A DNA stretch of 64,000 bases, taken from Desulfobacillus sp041396245 (lineage in GTDB: Bacteria > Pseudomonadota > Gammaproteobacteria > Burkholderiales > Rhodocyclaceae). The translations under genes were made by a program, and so were the position numbers. The stretch is taken from positions 228,072 to 292,071 of the forward strand of contig JAWKYW010000003.1 of assembly GCA_041396245.1 (NCBI GenBank), written 5' to 3'. This document shows, in pieces, positions 1 to 9,025 of this stretch (its first letter is position 1; every line of letters begins with the position of its first letter). The notes under the pieces were generated by a model. It had not been told where the DNA came from. It did no database searches and saw only the letters and a program-made list of their open reading frames with translations.

Positions 1-1623
1 CGATTTCGCCTTCTCGCGCAGGACGAATTTCTGGATCTTGCCGGTGGAGGTCTTCGGCAGCGGGCCGAACACCACCTTCTTGGGCACCTTGAAGCGGGCC
101 ATGCGCTCGCGGCAGAACGCGATGAACTCCGCCTCCGTCGCCTGCGCGCCCTCCTTCAGTTCGACGAAGGCGCAGGGGACTTCGCCCCATTTCGGGTCGG
201 GTGAAGCCACCACCGCCGCCGCCAGCACCGCCGCGTGGCGGTAGAGCACGTCCTCGACTTCCACCGAGGAAATGTTCTCGCCGCCGGAGATGATGACGTC
301 CTTGGAGCGGTCCTTGATCTTGACATAGCCGTCGGGGTGCATCACCGCGAGGTCACCTGAATGGTACCAGCCGCCGCGAAAGGCCTCCGCGCTGGCCTGC
401 GGGTTTTTCAGGTAACCCTTCATGGTGATGTTGCCGCGGAACATGATCTCGCCCATGGTCTCGCCGTCGCGCGGCACCGCCTGCATCGTCTCCGGATCCA
501 GTACCGTCAGCCCTTCCTGCAAATGGTAGCGCACGCCCTGGCGCCCGTTCAGGCGCACCTGCTCCTCCAGCGGCAGTTCGTTCCATTCGGGATGGCGGGC
601 ACACACCGCCGCCGGACCGTAGGTCTCGGTCAGGCCATATACATGGGTAATGTCGAAACCGATCCGGTTCATGCCCTCGATCATCGAGGCCGGCGGCGGC
701 GCCGCCGCCACCAGGGCACTGACTTTGTGGTCGATGCCCTTCCGCCATTCCGCCGGGGCGTCGATCAGCATGGAATGCACGATCGGCGCGCCGCAGTAAT
801 GCGTCACCTTGTGCGCGCGGATCGCATCGAGGATCGGCTTCGCCTCCACCTTGCGCAGGCAGACGCTGGTGCCGGCATTGGCCGCCATGGTCCACGGGAA
901 GCACCAGCCGTTGCAGTGGAACATCGGCAGCGTCCACAGGTACACCGCGTGCGGCGGCATGCCCCAGGAGACGATGTTCGAGGTGGCGTTGAGGTAGGCG
1001 CCGCGATGGTGGTAGACGACGCCCTTCGGGTTGCCGGTGGTGCCGGAGGTGTAGTTGAGCGAGATGGCGTCCCATTCGTCGGCCGGCCCCTGCCAGGGGA
1101 AAGCGGGGTCGCCGGCGGCGAGCAGGGCTTCGTATTCGAGGCTGCCGAGGCGTTCGCCCGGACCGGAATATTCGGGGTCGTCCACGTCGATCACCAGGAG
1201 GTCGCGTCCGGCCTGCGCCAGCGCCTTCGCAATCGTCGGCGAAAATTCGCGGTCGGTGATCAGCGCCTTCGCCTCGCCGTGATTCAGCATGAAGGCAATC
1301 GCCTCGGCATCCAGTCGGGTATTCAGGGTGTTGAGGACGGCGCCGGCCATCGGCACGCCGAAATGGCATTCGAGCATTTCCGGCGTGTTGGACAGCATCG
1401 CGGCAACCGTGTCGTTCTTGCCGATGCCGCGCGCGGCGAGGGCCGAGGCGAGGCGGCGGCAGCGGGCGTAGGTCTCCGCCCAGGCGAAGCGGCGCGCGCC
1501 ATGGATGATCGACGGGCGTAGCGGATAGACGCCGGCCGTGCGCTCGATGAACGAGAGCGGCGACAGCGGCGTGTAGTTGGCCGGGTTCTTGTCGAGGCCG
1601 ATCGTATAGGGATTGGCCGGCAT
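1..1623 (-). CDS. AMP-binding acyl-CoA synthetase (3' end cut by window edge)
   Basis: Predicted to activate a carboxylic (fatty or aromatic) acid to its CoA thioester through an acyl-adenylate. The frame is open from the ATG at 1623 to position 1 (541 codons) and lacks only the stop. The P-loop-like signature YTSGTTGNPKG lies near residue 190, and the C-terminal A10 motif (TGKIQKFVLREK) is at the window edge, so the protein is essentially full length. The start MPANPYTIGLDKN is typical of medium-chain or broad-range acyl-CoA synthetases of this superfamily. Substrate cannot be told from sequence. It lies 42 bp downstream of the Mla-type lipoprotein gene on the same strand and could be cotranscribed with it. 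An antisense copy of the S23 motif lies inside the gene (704-726). Confidence 0.9.
   Translation of the reverse strand, partial: MPANPYTIGLDKNPANYTPLSPLSFIERTAGVYPLRPSIIHGARRFAWAETYARCRRLASALAARGIGKNDTVAAMLSNTPEMLECHFGVPMAGAVLNTLNTRLDAEAIAFMLNHGEAKALITDREFSPTIAKALAQAGRDLLVIDVDDPEYSGPGERLGSLEYEALLAAGDPAFPWQGPADEWDAISLNYTSGTTGNPKGVVYHHRGAYLNATSNIVSWGMPPHAVYLWTLPMFHCNGWCFPWTMAANAGTSVCLRKVEAKPILDAIRAHKVTHYCGAPIVHSMLIDAPAEWRKGIDHKVSALVAAAPPPASMIEGMNRIGFDITHVYGLTETYGPAAVCARHPEWNELPLEEQVRLNGRQGVRYHLQEGLTVLDPETMQAVPRDGETMGEIMFRGNITMKGYLKNPQASAEAFRGGWYHSGDLAVMHPDGYVKIKDRSKDVIISGGENISSVEVEDVLYRHAAVLAAAVVASPDPKWGEVPCAFVELKEGAQATEAEFIAFCRERMARFKVPKKVVFGPLPKTSTGKIQKFVLREKAKS
704..726 (+). repeat. S23 motif copy (GCCGC form) inside acyl-CoA synthetase gene
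   Basis: Matches GCCGY-N9-RCTGACTTT with GCCGC at 704-708 and ACTGACTTT at 718-726. It is antisense to the gene, where it encodes part of a DHKVSALV stretch. Confidence 0.6.
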
Positions 1624-1665
1624 AGGTTGTCTCCCGCGTTGCCCTGCCACCATCGGGCGGACGAC

Positions 1666-2274
1666 TCAGCCCTTGCAACGCTGAGCGATATTCAAGCTCG
1701 CGGCACCGCCCCGGTCAAGCCCGCCCAGCCAGTCGTGCAGTTCCGTCGACAGCGCTTCGACCGCCCCGGCCATGGCCGCCGCTCCGGCCGCCGCGTCGGC
1801 ACCGGCGGCCGGACGCGACAGGCTGAAGCTGCGCCGCGCCAGGATCTGGCCGCCGGTCGGCGCGACCAGTTGCGCGCGCGCTTCCAGGACCACGCGGCTG
1901 GACCTGGCGGAATCGAAGGCCTGGACGAACTCGTCCAGGTCGACGCGCAGGCGGCAGGCGCCGCCCGCCGCGCCCGAGAGCATGCGCTTGCGCAGGGCGT
2001 GGCCGACCAGTTCCGCCGGCGGCGCGACCCAGCGGCTTTCGGCAAAACCATGCCGCCGCTGGTCGGACGCATACAGCAACCGGTACTGCATGGCCGAGGA
2101 ATCCAGCCACGACACGGCGAAGACGTCGATGCTGCGCAGGCTGGCGACGATGCGGTTGTTGGCCGCCGGCTGCACCGCACCCAGATCGAACTGGGCCACA
2201 TTCGATAGCGACTTCGCGCCCCCGCCGCAGGCGGCAAGCAACAGGGCGGTCAGCATCAGCGCGTGTCTTCTCAT
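1666..2274 (-). CDS. ABC-type transport auxiliary lipoprotein (PqiC/DUF330-like)
   Basis: Predicted outer-membrane or periplasmic lipoprotein partner of the MCE transporter encoded just upstream. The N-terminus MRRHALMLTALLLAAC is a lipoprotein signal with lipobox LLAAC (Cys at residue 16). The 202-aa length and the motif FDLGAV, followed by a mixed alpha/beta domain, fit the ABC transport auxiliary lipoprotein family that accompanies MlaD/PqiB-type MCE proteins. The start ATG is 7 bp beyond the stop of the mlaD-like gene, so it is the last gene of a tight four-gene operon. It takes the place that mlaC and mlaB hold in the classical mlaFEDCB order. Family assignment rests on context plus weak sequence signature. 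Confidence 0.8.
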   Translation of the reverse strand: MRRHALMLTALLLAACGGGAKSLSNVAQFDLGAVQPAANNRIVASLRSIDVFAVSWLDSSAMQYRLLYASDQRRHGFAESRWVAPPAELVGHALRKRMLSGAAGGACRLRVDLDEFVQAFDSARSSRVVLEARAQLVAPTGGQILARRSFSLSRPAAGADAAAGAAAMAGAVEALSTELHDWLGGLDRGGAASLNIAQRCKG

Positions 2275-2281
2275 GGCATCC

Positions 2282-3199
2282 TCATCGATTGGCGAAGCCC
2301 GCCTCGCCCGGTCCCGGGCGACGCGCCTCGCGGCCGAATACCAGCATGTTGGGGGAATCCTCGACCTGATCGAGCAATCGGCTCATCTGTCGCGAGTTGA
2401 CCGCCAGTTCCTGCAGCAGCGCATTCAGGCGCGGCAGCGTGGTCTGGGTAATCTCGCCGCCGGACTCGCCGAGCAGCGCATCGAGCTTGCCCGCCACGCC
2501 CCGCAGGTCGGCCATCAGCGGCGTCGCCTCGCCGCTGGCCTTCTCCATGTTGGCCAGGGTCGCGGAGAGCCGCTTCATGTTCTCCTCGCTGAGGGCCTGC
2601 CTGAGGGAAGCCACCACCTGCGGCATGTCCTTCAGGCTGTCCGACAGTCCGGCGGAGGCTTTCTCGACATTGGCCAGGGTCTGGCCGATGCGCTTGACGT
2701 TCTGGTCGGAGAGCAGTACCGCGGCACGCTCGGCGGCACGGCGCACCTGCGCCATCAACTCCTCGGCATTCTCCGCCAGGGAGTCCATGAAGCTCGGCTG
2801 CAGGGCGATTCGCGGCAGTTCGCCGTCGGTGCCGGTCAGCGGTTCGAGGTTGTCCCCCTTGTCTTCGAGCAAAACCGTGGCCAGTCCGGTGACCCCCTGG
2901 TAGTTGAGCTTGGCCGTGGTGCCCTTCGTCACGGGCAGGCTGGCGTCGATGCTGATGGTGATGAGGATGTCGAGGGGATTCTTCGGATCGAGTGCGATGT
3001 CGATCACCTTGCCGGCGCCAAGGCCGCGGAAGCGCACCTGGGCCTGCGTGTTGAGGCCGCTGACGTTCTTGTTCGTTACCAGGATGTATTCGCGGGTGGC
3101 CTCCCGCTTGCCCGACATCCAGAAGACGGCCAGAGCACTGGCCAGCCCGAGCAGCAAGACGAATATCCCGGCGGCAAGCGCGTGAGCCCGGCTTTCCAT
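2282..3199 (-). CDS. mlaD: MCE family lipid-transport protein (MlaD-like)
   Basis: Inner-membrane-anchored periplasmic substrate-binding subunit of a phospholipid/hydrophobe ABC transporter. One N-terminal membrane segment (AGIFVLLLGLASALAVFWM, residues 9-27) is followed by an MCE domain (about residues 38-115) with the family hallmark VRFRGLGAGKV near residue 60. The long C-terminal region (about 120-290) is helical with recurring LAN/LRQAL heptad-like stretches, as in longer MCE proteins that form a coiled-coil tube. The start ATG at 3199 is 2 bp past the ATPase gene stop. At 305 aa it is longer than E. coli MlaD (183 aa) and closer to the MCE proteins that pair with an auxiliary lipoprotein. 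Confidence 0.9.
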   Translation of the reverse strand: MESRAHALAAGIFVLLLGLASALAVFWMSGKREATREYILVTNKNVSGLNTQAQVRFRGLGAGKVIDIALDPKNPLDILITISIDASLPVTKGTTAKLNYQGVTGLATVLLEDKGDNLEPLTGTDGELPRIALQPSFMDSLAENAEELMAQVRRAAERAAVLLSDQNVKRIGQTLANVEKASAGLSDSLKDMPQVVASLRQALSEENMKRLSATLANMEKASGEATPLMADLRGVAGKLDALLGESGGEITQTTLPRLNALLQELAVNSRQMSRLLDQVEDSPNMLVFGREARRPGPGEAGFANR

Positions 3200-3201
3200 T
3201 T

Positions 3202-4020
3202 TTATACGACTCCCTCGGACATGCGGCTCTGCAGCGCCCGCTGAGCCCGGTCGCAGCAGAAGAAATTGCGGATGAAGGGATGATCGATCCTGGTGATCTC
3301 GTCGATCGATCCCAGCGCGAGTATACGCTGTTCGGCCAGCACCGCAACGCGGCTGGCCAGGCCGGCCAGCGTGTCGAGGTCGTGGGTCACCAGCACCACG
3401 GTCAGCCCGAGTTGTCGCTGCAGGCCGCGGATCAGTTTCACGAAGGACTCGCTGCGGTCGGGATCGAGGCCGGCGGTCGGTTCGTCGAGCAGCAGCAGCT
3501 CCGGCTCCATCGACAGCGCACGCGCCAGGGCGACGCGCTTGATCATGCCGCCGGAAAGCTCGGAGGGCATCAGCCAGGCATGGCGCGGCAGGAGTTCCAC
3601 CATCGACAGCTTGAGCATGACCAGGTTGTGGATGAGGTCCTCGTCGATGACGCCGAGCTCGCGCAGCGGAAAGGCGATGTTCTGGAAGACGTTGAAGGAG
3701 GAATACAGCGCACCGTACTGGAACAGCATGCCGAAGCGCCGGCGCAGGTTGCGCTCCTGCTCCGCATCGCCCGTGAACAGCGGCTCGCCGAAGAGGCGGA
3801 TCCGTCCCTGCGTCGGCTGCAACAGGCCGATCATCTGCCGCAGCAGCGTCGTCTTGCCGCTGCCCGAGCCGCCCACCAGCGCCATGACCTCGCCCTGTTC
3901 GATTACGAGATTCAGGTCGCGGTGCACCCAGGTCTGACCGAAGCGCGTGGACAGGTGCTCGACTTCGATGACCGGCGTCGGCCCGGCCTTCGGGGCGGCG
4001 GGCGGGGAATGAGCCGTCAT
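3202..4020 (-). CDS. mlaF: ABC transporter ATP-binding protein (MlaF-like)
   Basis: Cytoplasmic ATPase driving the MCE transporter. Walker A is GGSGSGKTT (about residues 49-57), the ABC signature is LSGGM (about 156-160), Walker B is LLLLDEPTAGLD, and a switch histidine follows in VTHD. The LSGGM variant in place of LSGGQ is typical of the MlaF/Ttg2A group. The start ATG at 4020 overlaps the stop of the permease gene (ATGA), which indicates translational coupling. The 272-aa length is normal for MlaF. Confidence 0.93.
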   Translation of the reverse strand: MTAHSPPAAPKAGPTPVIEVEHLSTRFGQTWVHRDLNLVIEQGEVMALVGGSGSGKTTLLRQMIGLLQPTQGRIRLFGEPLFTGDAEQERNLRRRFGMLFQYGALYSSFNVFQNIAFPLRELGVIDEDLIHNLVMLKLSMVELLPRHAWLMPSELSGGMIKRVALARALSMEPELLLLDEPTAGLDPDRSESFVKLIRGLQRQLGLTVVLVTHDLDTLAGLASRVAVLAEQRILALGSIDEITRIDHPFIRNFFCCDRAQRALQSRMSEGVV

Positions 4021-5141
4021 GTCGGCATGCCGATGCTGCGGGTGGCGATGGCGTAGACGGCATCGACCAGGATCACCACGGTGATCGCGCTCACCACCGA
4101 GGCGGTGGTGTTGGCGGACAGGCTTTCCGTGTTCGGCCGCACGCGCAGGCCGAAATGGCAGGCGACCAGGGCGACGAAGATGCCGAAGGTCACGCCCTTG
4201 GCCAGGGCGATGTAGAGGTTGGCCACCGGCACCACCTTGGGCAGGGTTTCGATGAAAAACCCGTAGGAGATGTCGAGCTGGTACTGCGCCGAAACCATGC
4301 CGCCCATGAGGGCGATGGCACTGGTCCACAACACCAGCAGCGGCATGGCGACCGCCAGTGCGGCGACCTTGGGGAAAACCAGCCGCAGGTTGCGCGACAC
4401 GCCCATCGTCGCCAGCGCATCGATCTCCTCGGTGACGCGCATCACGCCGAGCTGGGCGGTCATGGCCGAGCCCGAGCGGCCCGCCACCAGCACCGCCACC
4501 AGCACCGGCCCCAGCTCGCGGATGATGCCCATGCCGAGGATGTTCACGATGAAGATGTCGGCGCCGAAGTTCTTCAGCTGCAGCGCCGACAGGTAGGACA
4601 GCACGATGCCGATGAGAAAGCCGACCAGCGCCGTGACCGGCATGGCGCGCACGCCGCTCTTGTACAGGTTGGCCGAGGTTTCGCGCCAGGGGGCTTCGCG
4701 CGGCGCGCGGACGACCTGGCCGATGTCGAGCATGAGTTGTCCGACCAGGGTGGTGAAGTCGACCAGGTGCCGCCACAGGTCCAGGCTCAGCCGGCCGACG
4801 CCGACGACCCATTCGAACGACTGCCGGGGTTCCGGCCCGGCCTCCTTCGTCTTGCTGGCGACGTAGAGGCGGGCAAAAACCGGTTCCAGTTCGTCGCGCG
4901 TGGCGAGGTTCTCCGGAAAGCGATACCCCCAGGCGCGCCACAGCATCATGGCGCCGACGGAATCCAGCGACTGTATGCCGCGGATGTCCCAGCCCAGGCC
5001 GGCATCCGCCGCCCGCGCCGCGAGCTCGCCCTGCAGGGCCGCATAGCGTGGCGCCAGCCCCATCAGGCGCCATTCGCCGGCCAGGCGCAGCCAGCGCCTG
5101 CCCTCGGCATCCGTTTCAAGCACCAGGCTTGCGACGCTCAC
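4017..5141 (-). CDS. mlaE: MlaE-family permease with N-terminal STAS domain
   Basis: Inner-membrane permease of the MCE lipid transporter. The N-terminal ~110 residues form a STAS/MlaB-like domain (WRLMGLAPRY...GIQSLDSVGAMMLWRAWG). They are followed by the MlaE fold with several hydrophobic helices, including the conserved region ALVGFLIGIVLSY and the GRSGSAMTAQLG cytoplasmic motif. I chose the GTG at 5141 because GGGAG lies just upstream. An upstream in-frame start at 5222 would add 27 basic residues with no family resemblance. Fusion of the MlaB-like function to the permease explains why no separate mlaB is seen. First gene of the four-gene operon. Confidence 0.88.
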   Translation of the reverse strand: MSVASLVLETDAEGRRWLRLAGEWRLMGLAPRYAALQGELAARAADAGLGWDIRGIQSLDSVGAMMLWRAWGYRFPENLATRDELEPVFARLYVASKTKEAGPEPRQSFEWVVGVGRLSLDLWRHLVDFTTLVGQLMLDIGQVVRAPREAPWRETSANLYKSGVRAMPVTALVGFLIGIVLSYLSALQLKNFGADIFIVNILGMGIIRELGPVLVAVLVAGRSGSAMTAQLGVMRVTEEIDALATMGVSRNLRLVFPKVAALAVAMPLLVLWTSAIALMGGMVSAQYQLDISYGFFIETLPKVVPVANLYIALAKGVTFGIFVALVACHFGLRVRPNTESLSANTTASVVSAITVVILVDAVYAIATRSIGMPT

Positions 5142-5261
5142 CCTGTCTCCCTTGTTCTTATGATCGAGCCGGCCTTGCCGGCCCTGCGGCGCGGCAAGCG
5201 GGCCGGCGACCCGTCGGCGCATCCCGCGCGGCCCGCGCCGAATGCCGGCAGCCCGACGGCA

Positions 5262-6767
5262 TTATGCCGCAGCCTGCGGTTTGGCGCTTTTCTCCTTCAC
5301 CTTGTACTCCATGCCGAGGACCGCCCACTGCCGCCCCTCCTCCTCCAGCGCCGCCGCCGTCAGCGGCGAAGCCGCCAGCCAGTCCGGGGCGACGCCGACG
5401 CTGAAGCCGCGATCGCCGCGCTTGACGCCGATGGCCGGCAGGGGGGTGTCGTCGCGGGCCCGGTGCAGGAGCGCGGCCAGGCGCAGGCTGAAGATCAGCA
5501 GCCAGTCGGCGCTGTCCGGGGTGATTTCCTGCACCCGCTCGAGCTTGCCGCGATGGGCCAGCACGATGCGCGACAGGCGCGCCTGGTCCATTTTCGAGAA
5601 GCCCGGCATGTCGGCATTGGCGAGGATGTAGGCGCTGTGCTTGTGGTAGCTGGAATGGGCCACCGAGATGCCGATCTCGTGCAGTTGCGCCGCCCAGTCG
5701 AGCACCTGCGCATCGGGGTGTTCGCCGCCCCCGGCCTGCGGCAAAAGCTGGAGGAGGATGCCGCGCGCCGTTGCCGCTACCCGCGTCGCCTGGCTGGCAT
5801 CGGCCTGATAGCGGCGCATGAACTGCCGCACCGTGGCGTTGCGCAGGTCCTGGTGGTGGTAGCGGCCGAGCAGATCGTAGAGCACGCCCAGGCGCAGGGC
5901 CCCCTCGGAGAACGCCATGTGCTCGAGGCCGAACTCCTTGAACACCGCCAGCATGATGGCCAGCCCGCCCGGCAGCACCGGGATGCGGTCCGGCCGCAGG
6001 CCCTGCAAAGTCAGCCGCCCCACATCGCCGGCATGGAGCAGGATGCCGCGCAGGCGCTCCAGGCCGTCGCGCGTGATGCCGCCTTCGGACAGGCCGTTCA
6101 TTTCGAGGATGTCGGAGAGCGCCTTGGCCGTGCCGCTGGAACCGACCGCCTGCTCCCAGCCGGACTTCTTGTACTGCCGCACGATGGCCTGCAGCTCCTT
6201 GCGCGCCGCCAGCTCGGCCGCCTTCATGCCGGACTTCTCGATGCGGCCACGCGGGAAATGCAGCAGGCTGAATCCGACGCAGCCCATGTAAAGCGACTCG
6301 AGCTCGATCGGCTCGATGTCGCGGCCGATGATGAATTCGGTCGAACCGCCGCCGATGTCGACCACCAGCTGCTGGGTGTGCGGATTGGGCAGGGTGTGGG
6401 CCACCCCCAGGTAGATCAGCCGCGCCTCCTCGCGCCCGGCGATGATCTCGATGGGAAAGCCGAGCGCCGCCTCGGCCTGGGCGAGAAACTGCGGCGCGTT
6501 CTTCGCCACGCGCAGGGCGTTGGTCGCCACCGCCCGCACCGCGCCGGCATCGAAGCCGCGCAGCCGCTCGCCGAAGCGGCGCAACGCCTCGAGGGCGCGC
6601 AGTTGCGAAGGGCCGTCGAGGATCTTCTGCGCGGTGAGGCCGGCCGCCAGGCGCACCGGCTCCTTGAGCGCGTCGAGCGGATAGATCTGGTCATCCACCA
6701 CCCGCCCCACCTGCAGCCGGAAGCTGTTGGAACCGAGATCGACGGCGGCGACGAGTTCATAACCCAT
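5262..6767 (-). CDS. ppx: exopolyphosphatase Ppx/GppA
   Basis: Releases orthophosphate processively from inorganic polyphosphate and/or hydrolyses pppGpp. The 501-aa protein has the ASKHA-type N-terminal phosphate-binding loop DLGSNSFRLQVG (residues 11-22) and the second glycine loop VDIGGGSTEFI (about 140-150). An HD-like C-terminal region follows (residues about 300-490, with HEIGISVAHSSYHKHSAYI). It is divergent from ppk, with 112 bp between the two starts, so the polyphosphate synthesis and degradation genes share a control region. Ppx and GppA cannot be told apart safely by eye; the ppk neighbour favours Ppx. Confidence 0.92.
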   Translation of the reverse strand: MGYELVAAVDLGSNSFRLQVGRVVDDQIYPLDALKEPVRLAAGLTAQKILDGPSQLRALEALRRFGERLRGFDAGAVRAVATNALRVAKNAPQFLAQAEAALGFPIEIIAGREEARLIYLGVAHTLPNPHTQQLVVDIGGGSTEFIIGRDIEPIELESLYMGCVGFSLLHFPRGRIEKSGMKAAELAARKELQAIVRQYKKSGWEQAVGSSGTAKALSDILEMNGLSEGGITRDGLERLRGILLHAGDVGRLTLQGLRPDRIPVLPGGLAIMLAVFKEFGLEHMAFSEGALRLGVLYDLLGRYHHQDLRNATVRQFMRRYQADASQATRVAATARGILLQLLPQAGGGEHPDAQVLDWAAQLHEIGISVAHSSYHKHSAYILANADMPGFSKMDQARLSRIVLAHRGKLERVQEITPDSADWLLIFSLRLAALLHRARDDTPLPAIGVKRGDRGFSVGVAPDWLAASPLTAAALEEEGRQWAVLGMEYKVKEKSAKPQAAA

Positions 6768-6803
6768 GGCGCGGATTTTAACAGGGCGGGATTTTGTCCC
6801 GCC

Positions 6804-6836
6804 TCGTCATCTGCCTGTCACATGCCCGTCATAAAC
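6804..6836 (+). promoter_or_regulatory. candidate PhoB box upstream of ppk
   Basis: Three consecutive 11-bp units read TCGTCATCTGC, CTGTCACATGC and CCGTCATAAAC. The last two match the PhoB half-site consensus CTGTCAT followed by four A/T-rich bases. The array ends about 10 bp before a possible -10 (CATATT at 6848-6853), the usual Pho-promoter geometry. A perfect 7-bp hairpin (6785-6803) lies immediately upstream. Regulation of ppk by PhoB is known in other proteobacteria; here it is inferred. Confidence 0.6.
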
Positions 6837-6879
6837 TGCGTCTTGAACATATTAGGGAATCCTGATTCAATTGGAACCG

Positions 6880-9012
6880 ATGATCAAGGCATCGAGCACC
6901 AAACGCTTCCCCGCCGAGCACTTCCTCAACCGGGAACTGTCCCTGCTCGCCTTCAACCGCCGCGTCCTCGGCCAGGCGGCCGATGACGGCGTGCCGCTGC
7001 TCGAGCGCCTGCGCTTCCTCTGCATCGTCTCCAGCAACCTCGACGAATTCTTCGAGATCCGCGTCGCCGGCCTGAAGGAACAGATCAAGCTCGGCGCCGT
7101 CGCCCCCAGCCACGACGGCCTCGCGCCGCACGAGGCCTTCCGCCTCGTGGCCGACGAGGCCCACGACCTGGTCGAGGAGCAGTACGCCCTGCTCAACAAG
7201 GTCATGCTGCCGGCGCTGGAAAAGCAGGGCATCCGCTTCCTCAAGCGCGGCGCCTGGAACGAGGCGCAGGCGGCCTGGATCAAGGACTACTTCTTCCGCG
7301 AGGTGATGCCGGTGCTCACGCCGATCGGCCTCGATCCGGCCCACCCCTTCCCGCGCGTGCTCAACAAGAGCCTCAACTTCGCCATCGAGCTGGAAGGCAA
7401 GGACGCCTTCGGCCGCAGCTCCGGCGCAGCCATCGTGCAGGCGCCGCGCGTGCTGCCGCGCGTCATCCGCCTGCCCGAGGCCGTCGCCGGCGCGCCCTGC
7501 GCCTTCGTCTTCCTCTCTTCCGTGCTGCACGCCAACGTCGGCGAGCTGTTCTCAGGCATGAACGTGCTCGGCTGCTACCAGTTCCGCGTCACCCGCAACA
7601 GCGACCTGTGGGTGGACGAGGAGGAGATCAAGAACCTGCGCCTGGCCCTGCAGGGCGAGCTGCCGCAGCGCCACTTCGGCGATGCGGTGCGCCTGGAAGT
7701 GGCCGACAGCTGCTCCGGGGTGATGACCGAATTCCTGCTGCAGCAGTTCGCGCTCGGCCACGAAGACCTCTACCGGGTGCCCGGCATCGTGAACCTGGTG
7801 CGCCTGATGCAGGTGCCCGACCTGGTCGACCGTCCCGACCTGAAATACCCCCTCTTCCAGCCCGGCCTGCCCAAGGTGCTGTCGAAGAATTACGATGTCT
7901 TCGCCAGCATCCGCGGCCAGGACGTGCTGCTGCACCATCCCTACCAGTCGTTCAGTCCCGTCGTCGAGTTCCTCGAGCAGGCGGTGGACGACCCTGCCGT
8001 GGTCGCCATCAAGATGACGGTATACCGCACCGGCACCGACTCCATCCTGATGGAACTGCTGCTGCGCGCCGCGCGCCAGGGCAAGGAAGTGACGGTGGTG
8101 GTGGAACTGATGGCGCGCTTCGACGAGGAAGCCAACATCAACTGGGCCTCGCGCCTGGAAGAGGTCGGCGCCCACGTGGTGTATGGCGTTTTCGGCTACA
8201 AGACCCACGCCAAGATGCTGATGGTGGTGCGGCGCGAGGAGGGCGACGAGGGCGGCAAAGGCAGCAAGGGCGGCAAAAGCGTCGGCGCCCTGCGCCGCTA
8301 CGTGCACCTGGGCACCGGCAACTACCACCCGCGCACCGCCAGGCTATACACCGACTTCGGCCTGCTCACCTGCAACGAGGGGCTGTGCGCCGACGTCAAC
8401 GAAGTCTTCAAGCAGCTCACCGGGCTCGGCAAGGCCAGCAAGCTCAACCACCTGCTGCTGGCGCCGTTCACCCTGCACGACGCCATGCTCGCCGCCATCC
8501 GCGCCGAGGCCGCCAGCGCCCGCGCGGGCAAGCGCGTGCGCATCATCGCCAAGATGAACGCCCTGCTCGAGCCGGAAATCATCGAGGCGCTCTACGATGC
8601 CTCGCAGGCCGGCGTCACCATCGATCTGATCATCCGCGGCGCCTGCGCCCTGCGCCCCGGCGTCGCCGGGCTCTCCGACAACATCAGCGTGCGCTCGGTG
8701 ATCGGCCGCTTCCTCGAACACACCCGCATCTTCTACTTCCATGCCGACGGCGCGCAGAAGATATACCTTTCCAGCGCCGACTGGATGGACCGCAATTTCT
8801 TCCGCCGCATCGAGCTGTGCTTCCCCGTGCTCGATCCCAAGCTCAAGCGCCGCATCCTCAAGGAAGGCCTGATGCCCTACCTCGCCGACAACAGCCAGGC
8901 CTGGCAGATGAACGGCGACGGCGAATACCGCCGCCTCAAATCGCGCAAGAAACGCTTCTCGGCGCAGGAAGCGCTGCTGGCGGAGTTGCCGGCCGCGCCG
9001 GCGAAGGACTGA
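6880..9012 (+). CDS. ppk: polyphosphate kinase 1
   Basis: Synthesises polyphosphate reversibly from ATP through a phosphohistidine intermediate. The PPK1 domain order is intact: N domain (FLNRELSLLAFNRRVL near the start), head domain, and two phospholipase-D-like C domains. The putative autophosphorylated His lies in KTHAKMLMV (about residue 443), and the second active-site His is in IFYFHADG (about 622). A short Gly/Lys-rich insertion (GGKGSKGGK, about residues 455-465) just after the first motif is unusual. I prefer the ATG at 6880; a TTG at 6871, 10 bp after AGGGAAT, is an alternative that adds three residues. Paired divergently with ppx. Confidence 0.95.
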   Translation: MIKASSTKRFPAEHFLNRELSLLAFNRRVLGQAADDGVPLLERLRFLCIVSSNLDEFFEIRVAGLKEQIKLGAVAPSHDGLAPHEAFRLVADEAHDLVEEQYALLNKVMLPALEKQGIRFLKRGAWNEAQAAWIKDYFFREVMPVLTPIGLDPAHPFPRVLNKSLNFAIELEGKDAFGRSSGAAIVQAPRVLPRVIRLPEAVAGAPCAFVFLSSVLHANVGELFSGMNVLGCYQFRVTRNSDLWVDEEEIKNLRLALQGELPQRHFGDAVRLEVADSCSGVMTEFLLQQFALGHEDLYRVPGIVNLVRLMQVPDLVDRPDLKYPLFQPGLPKVLSKNYDVFASIRGQDVLLHHPYQSFSPVVEFLEQAVDDPAVVAIKMTVYRTGTDSILMELLLRAARQGKEVTVVVELMARFDEEANINWASRLEEVGAHVVYGVFGYKTHAKMLMVVRREEGDEGGKGSKGGKSVGALRRYVHLGTGNYHPRTARLYTDFGLLTCNEGLCADVNEVFKQLTGLGKASKLNHLLLAPFTLHDAMLAAIRAEAASARAGKRVRIIAKMNALLEPEIIEALYDASQAGVTIDLIIRGACALRPGVAGLSDNISVRSVIGRFLEHTRIFYFHADGAQKIYLSSADWMDRNFFRRIELCFPVLDPKLKRRILKEGLMPYLADNSQAWQMNGDGEYRRLKSRKKRFSAQEALLAELPAAPAKD

Positions 9013-9025
9013 ACCGCCCGGATTT

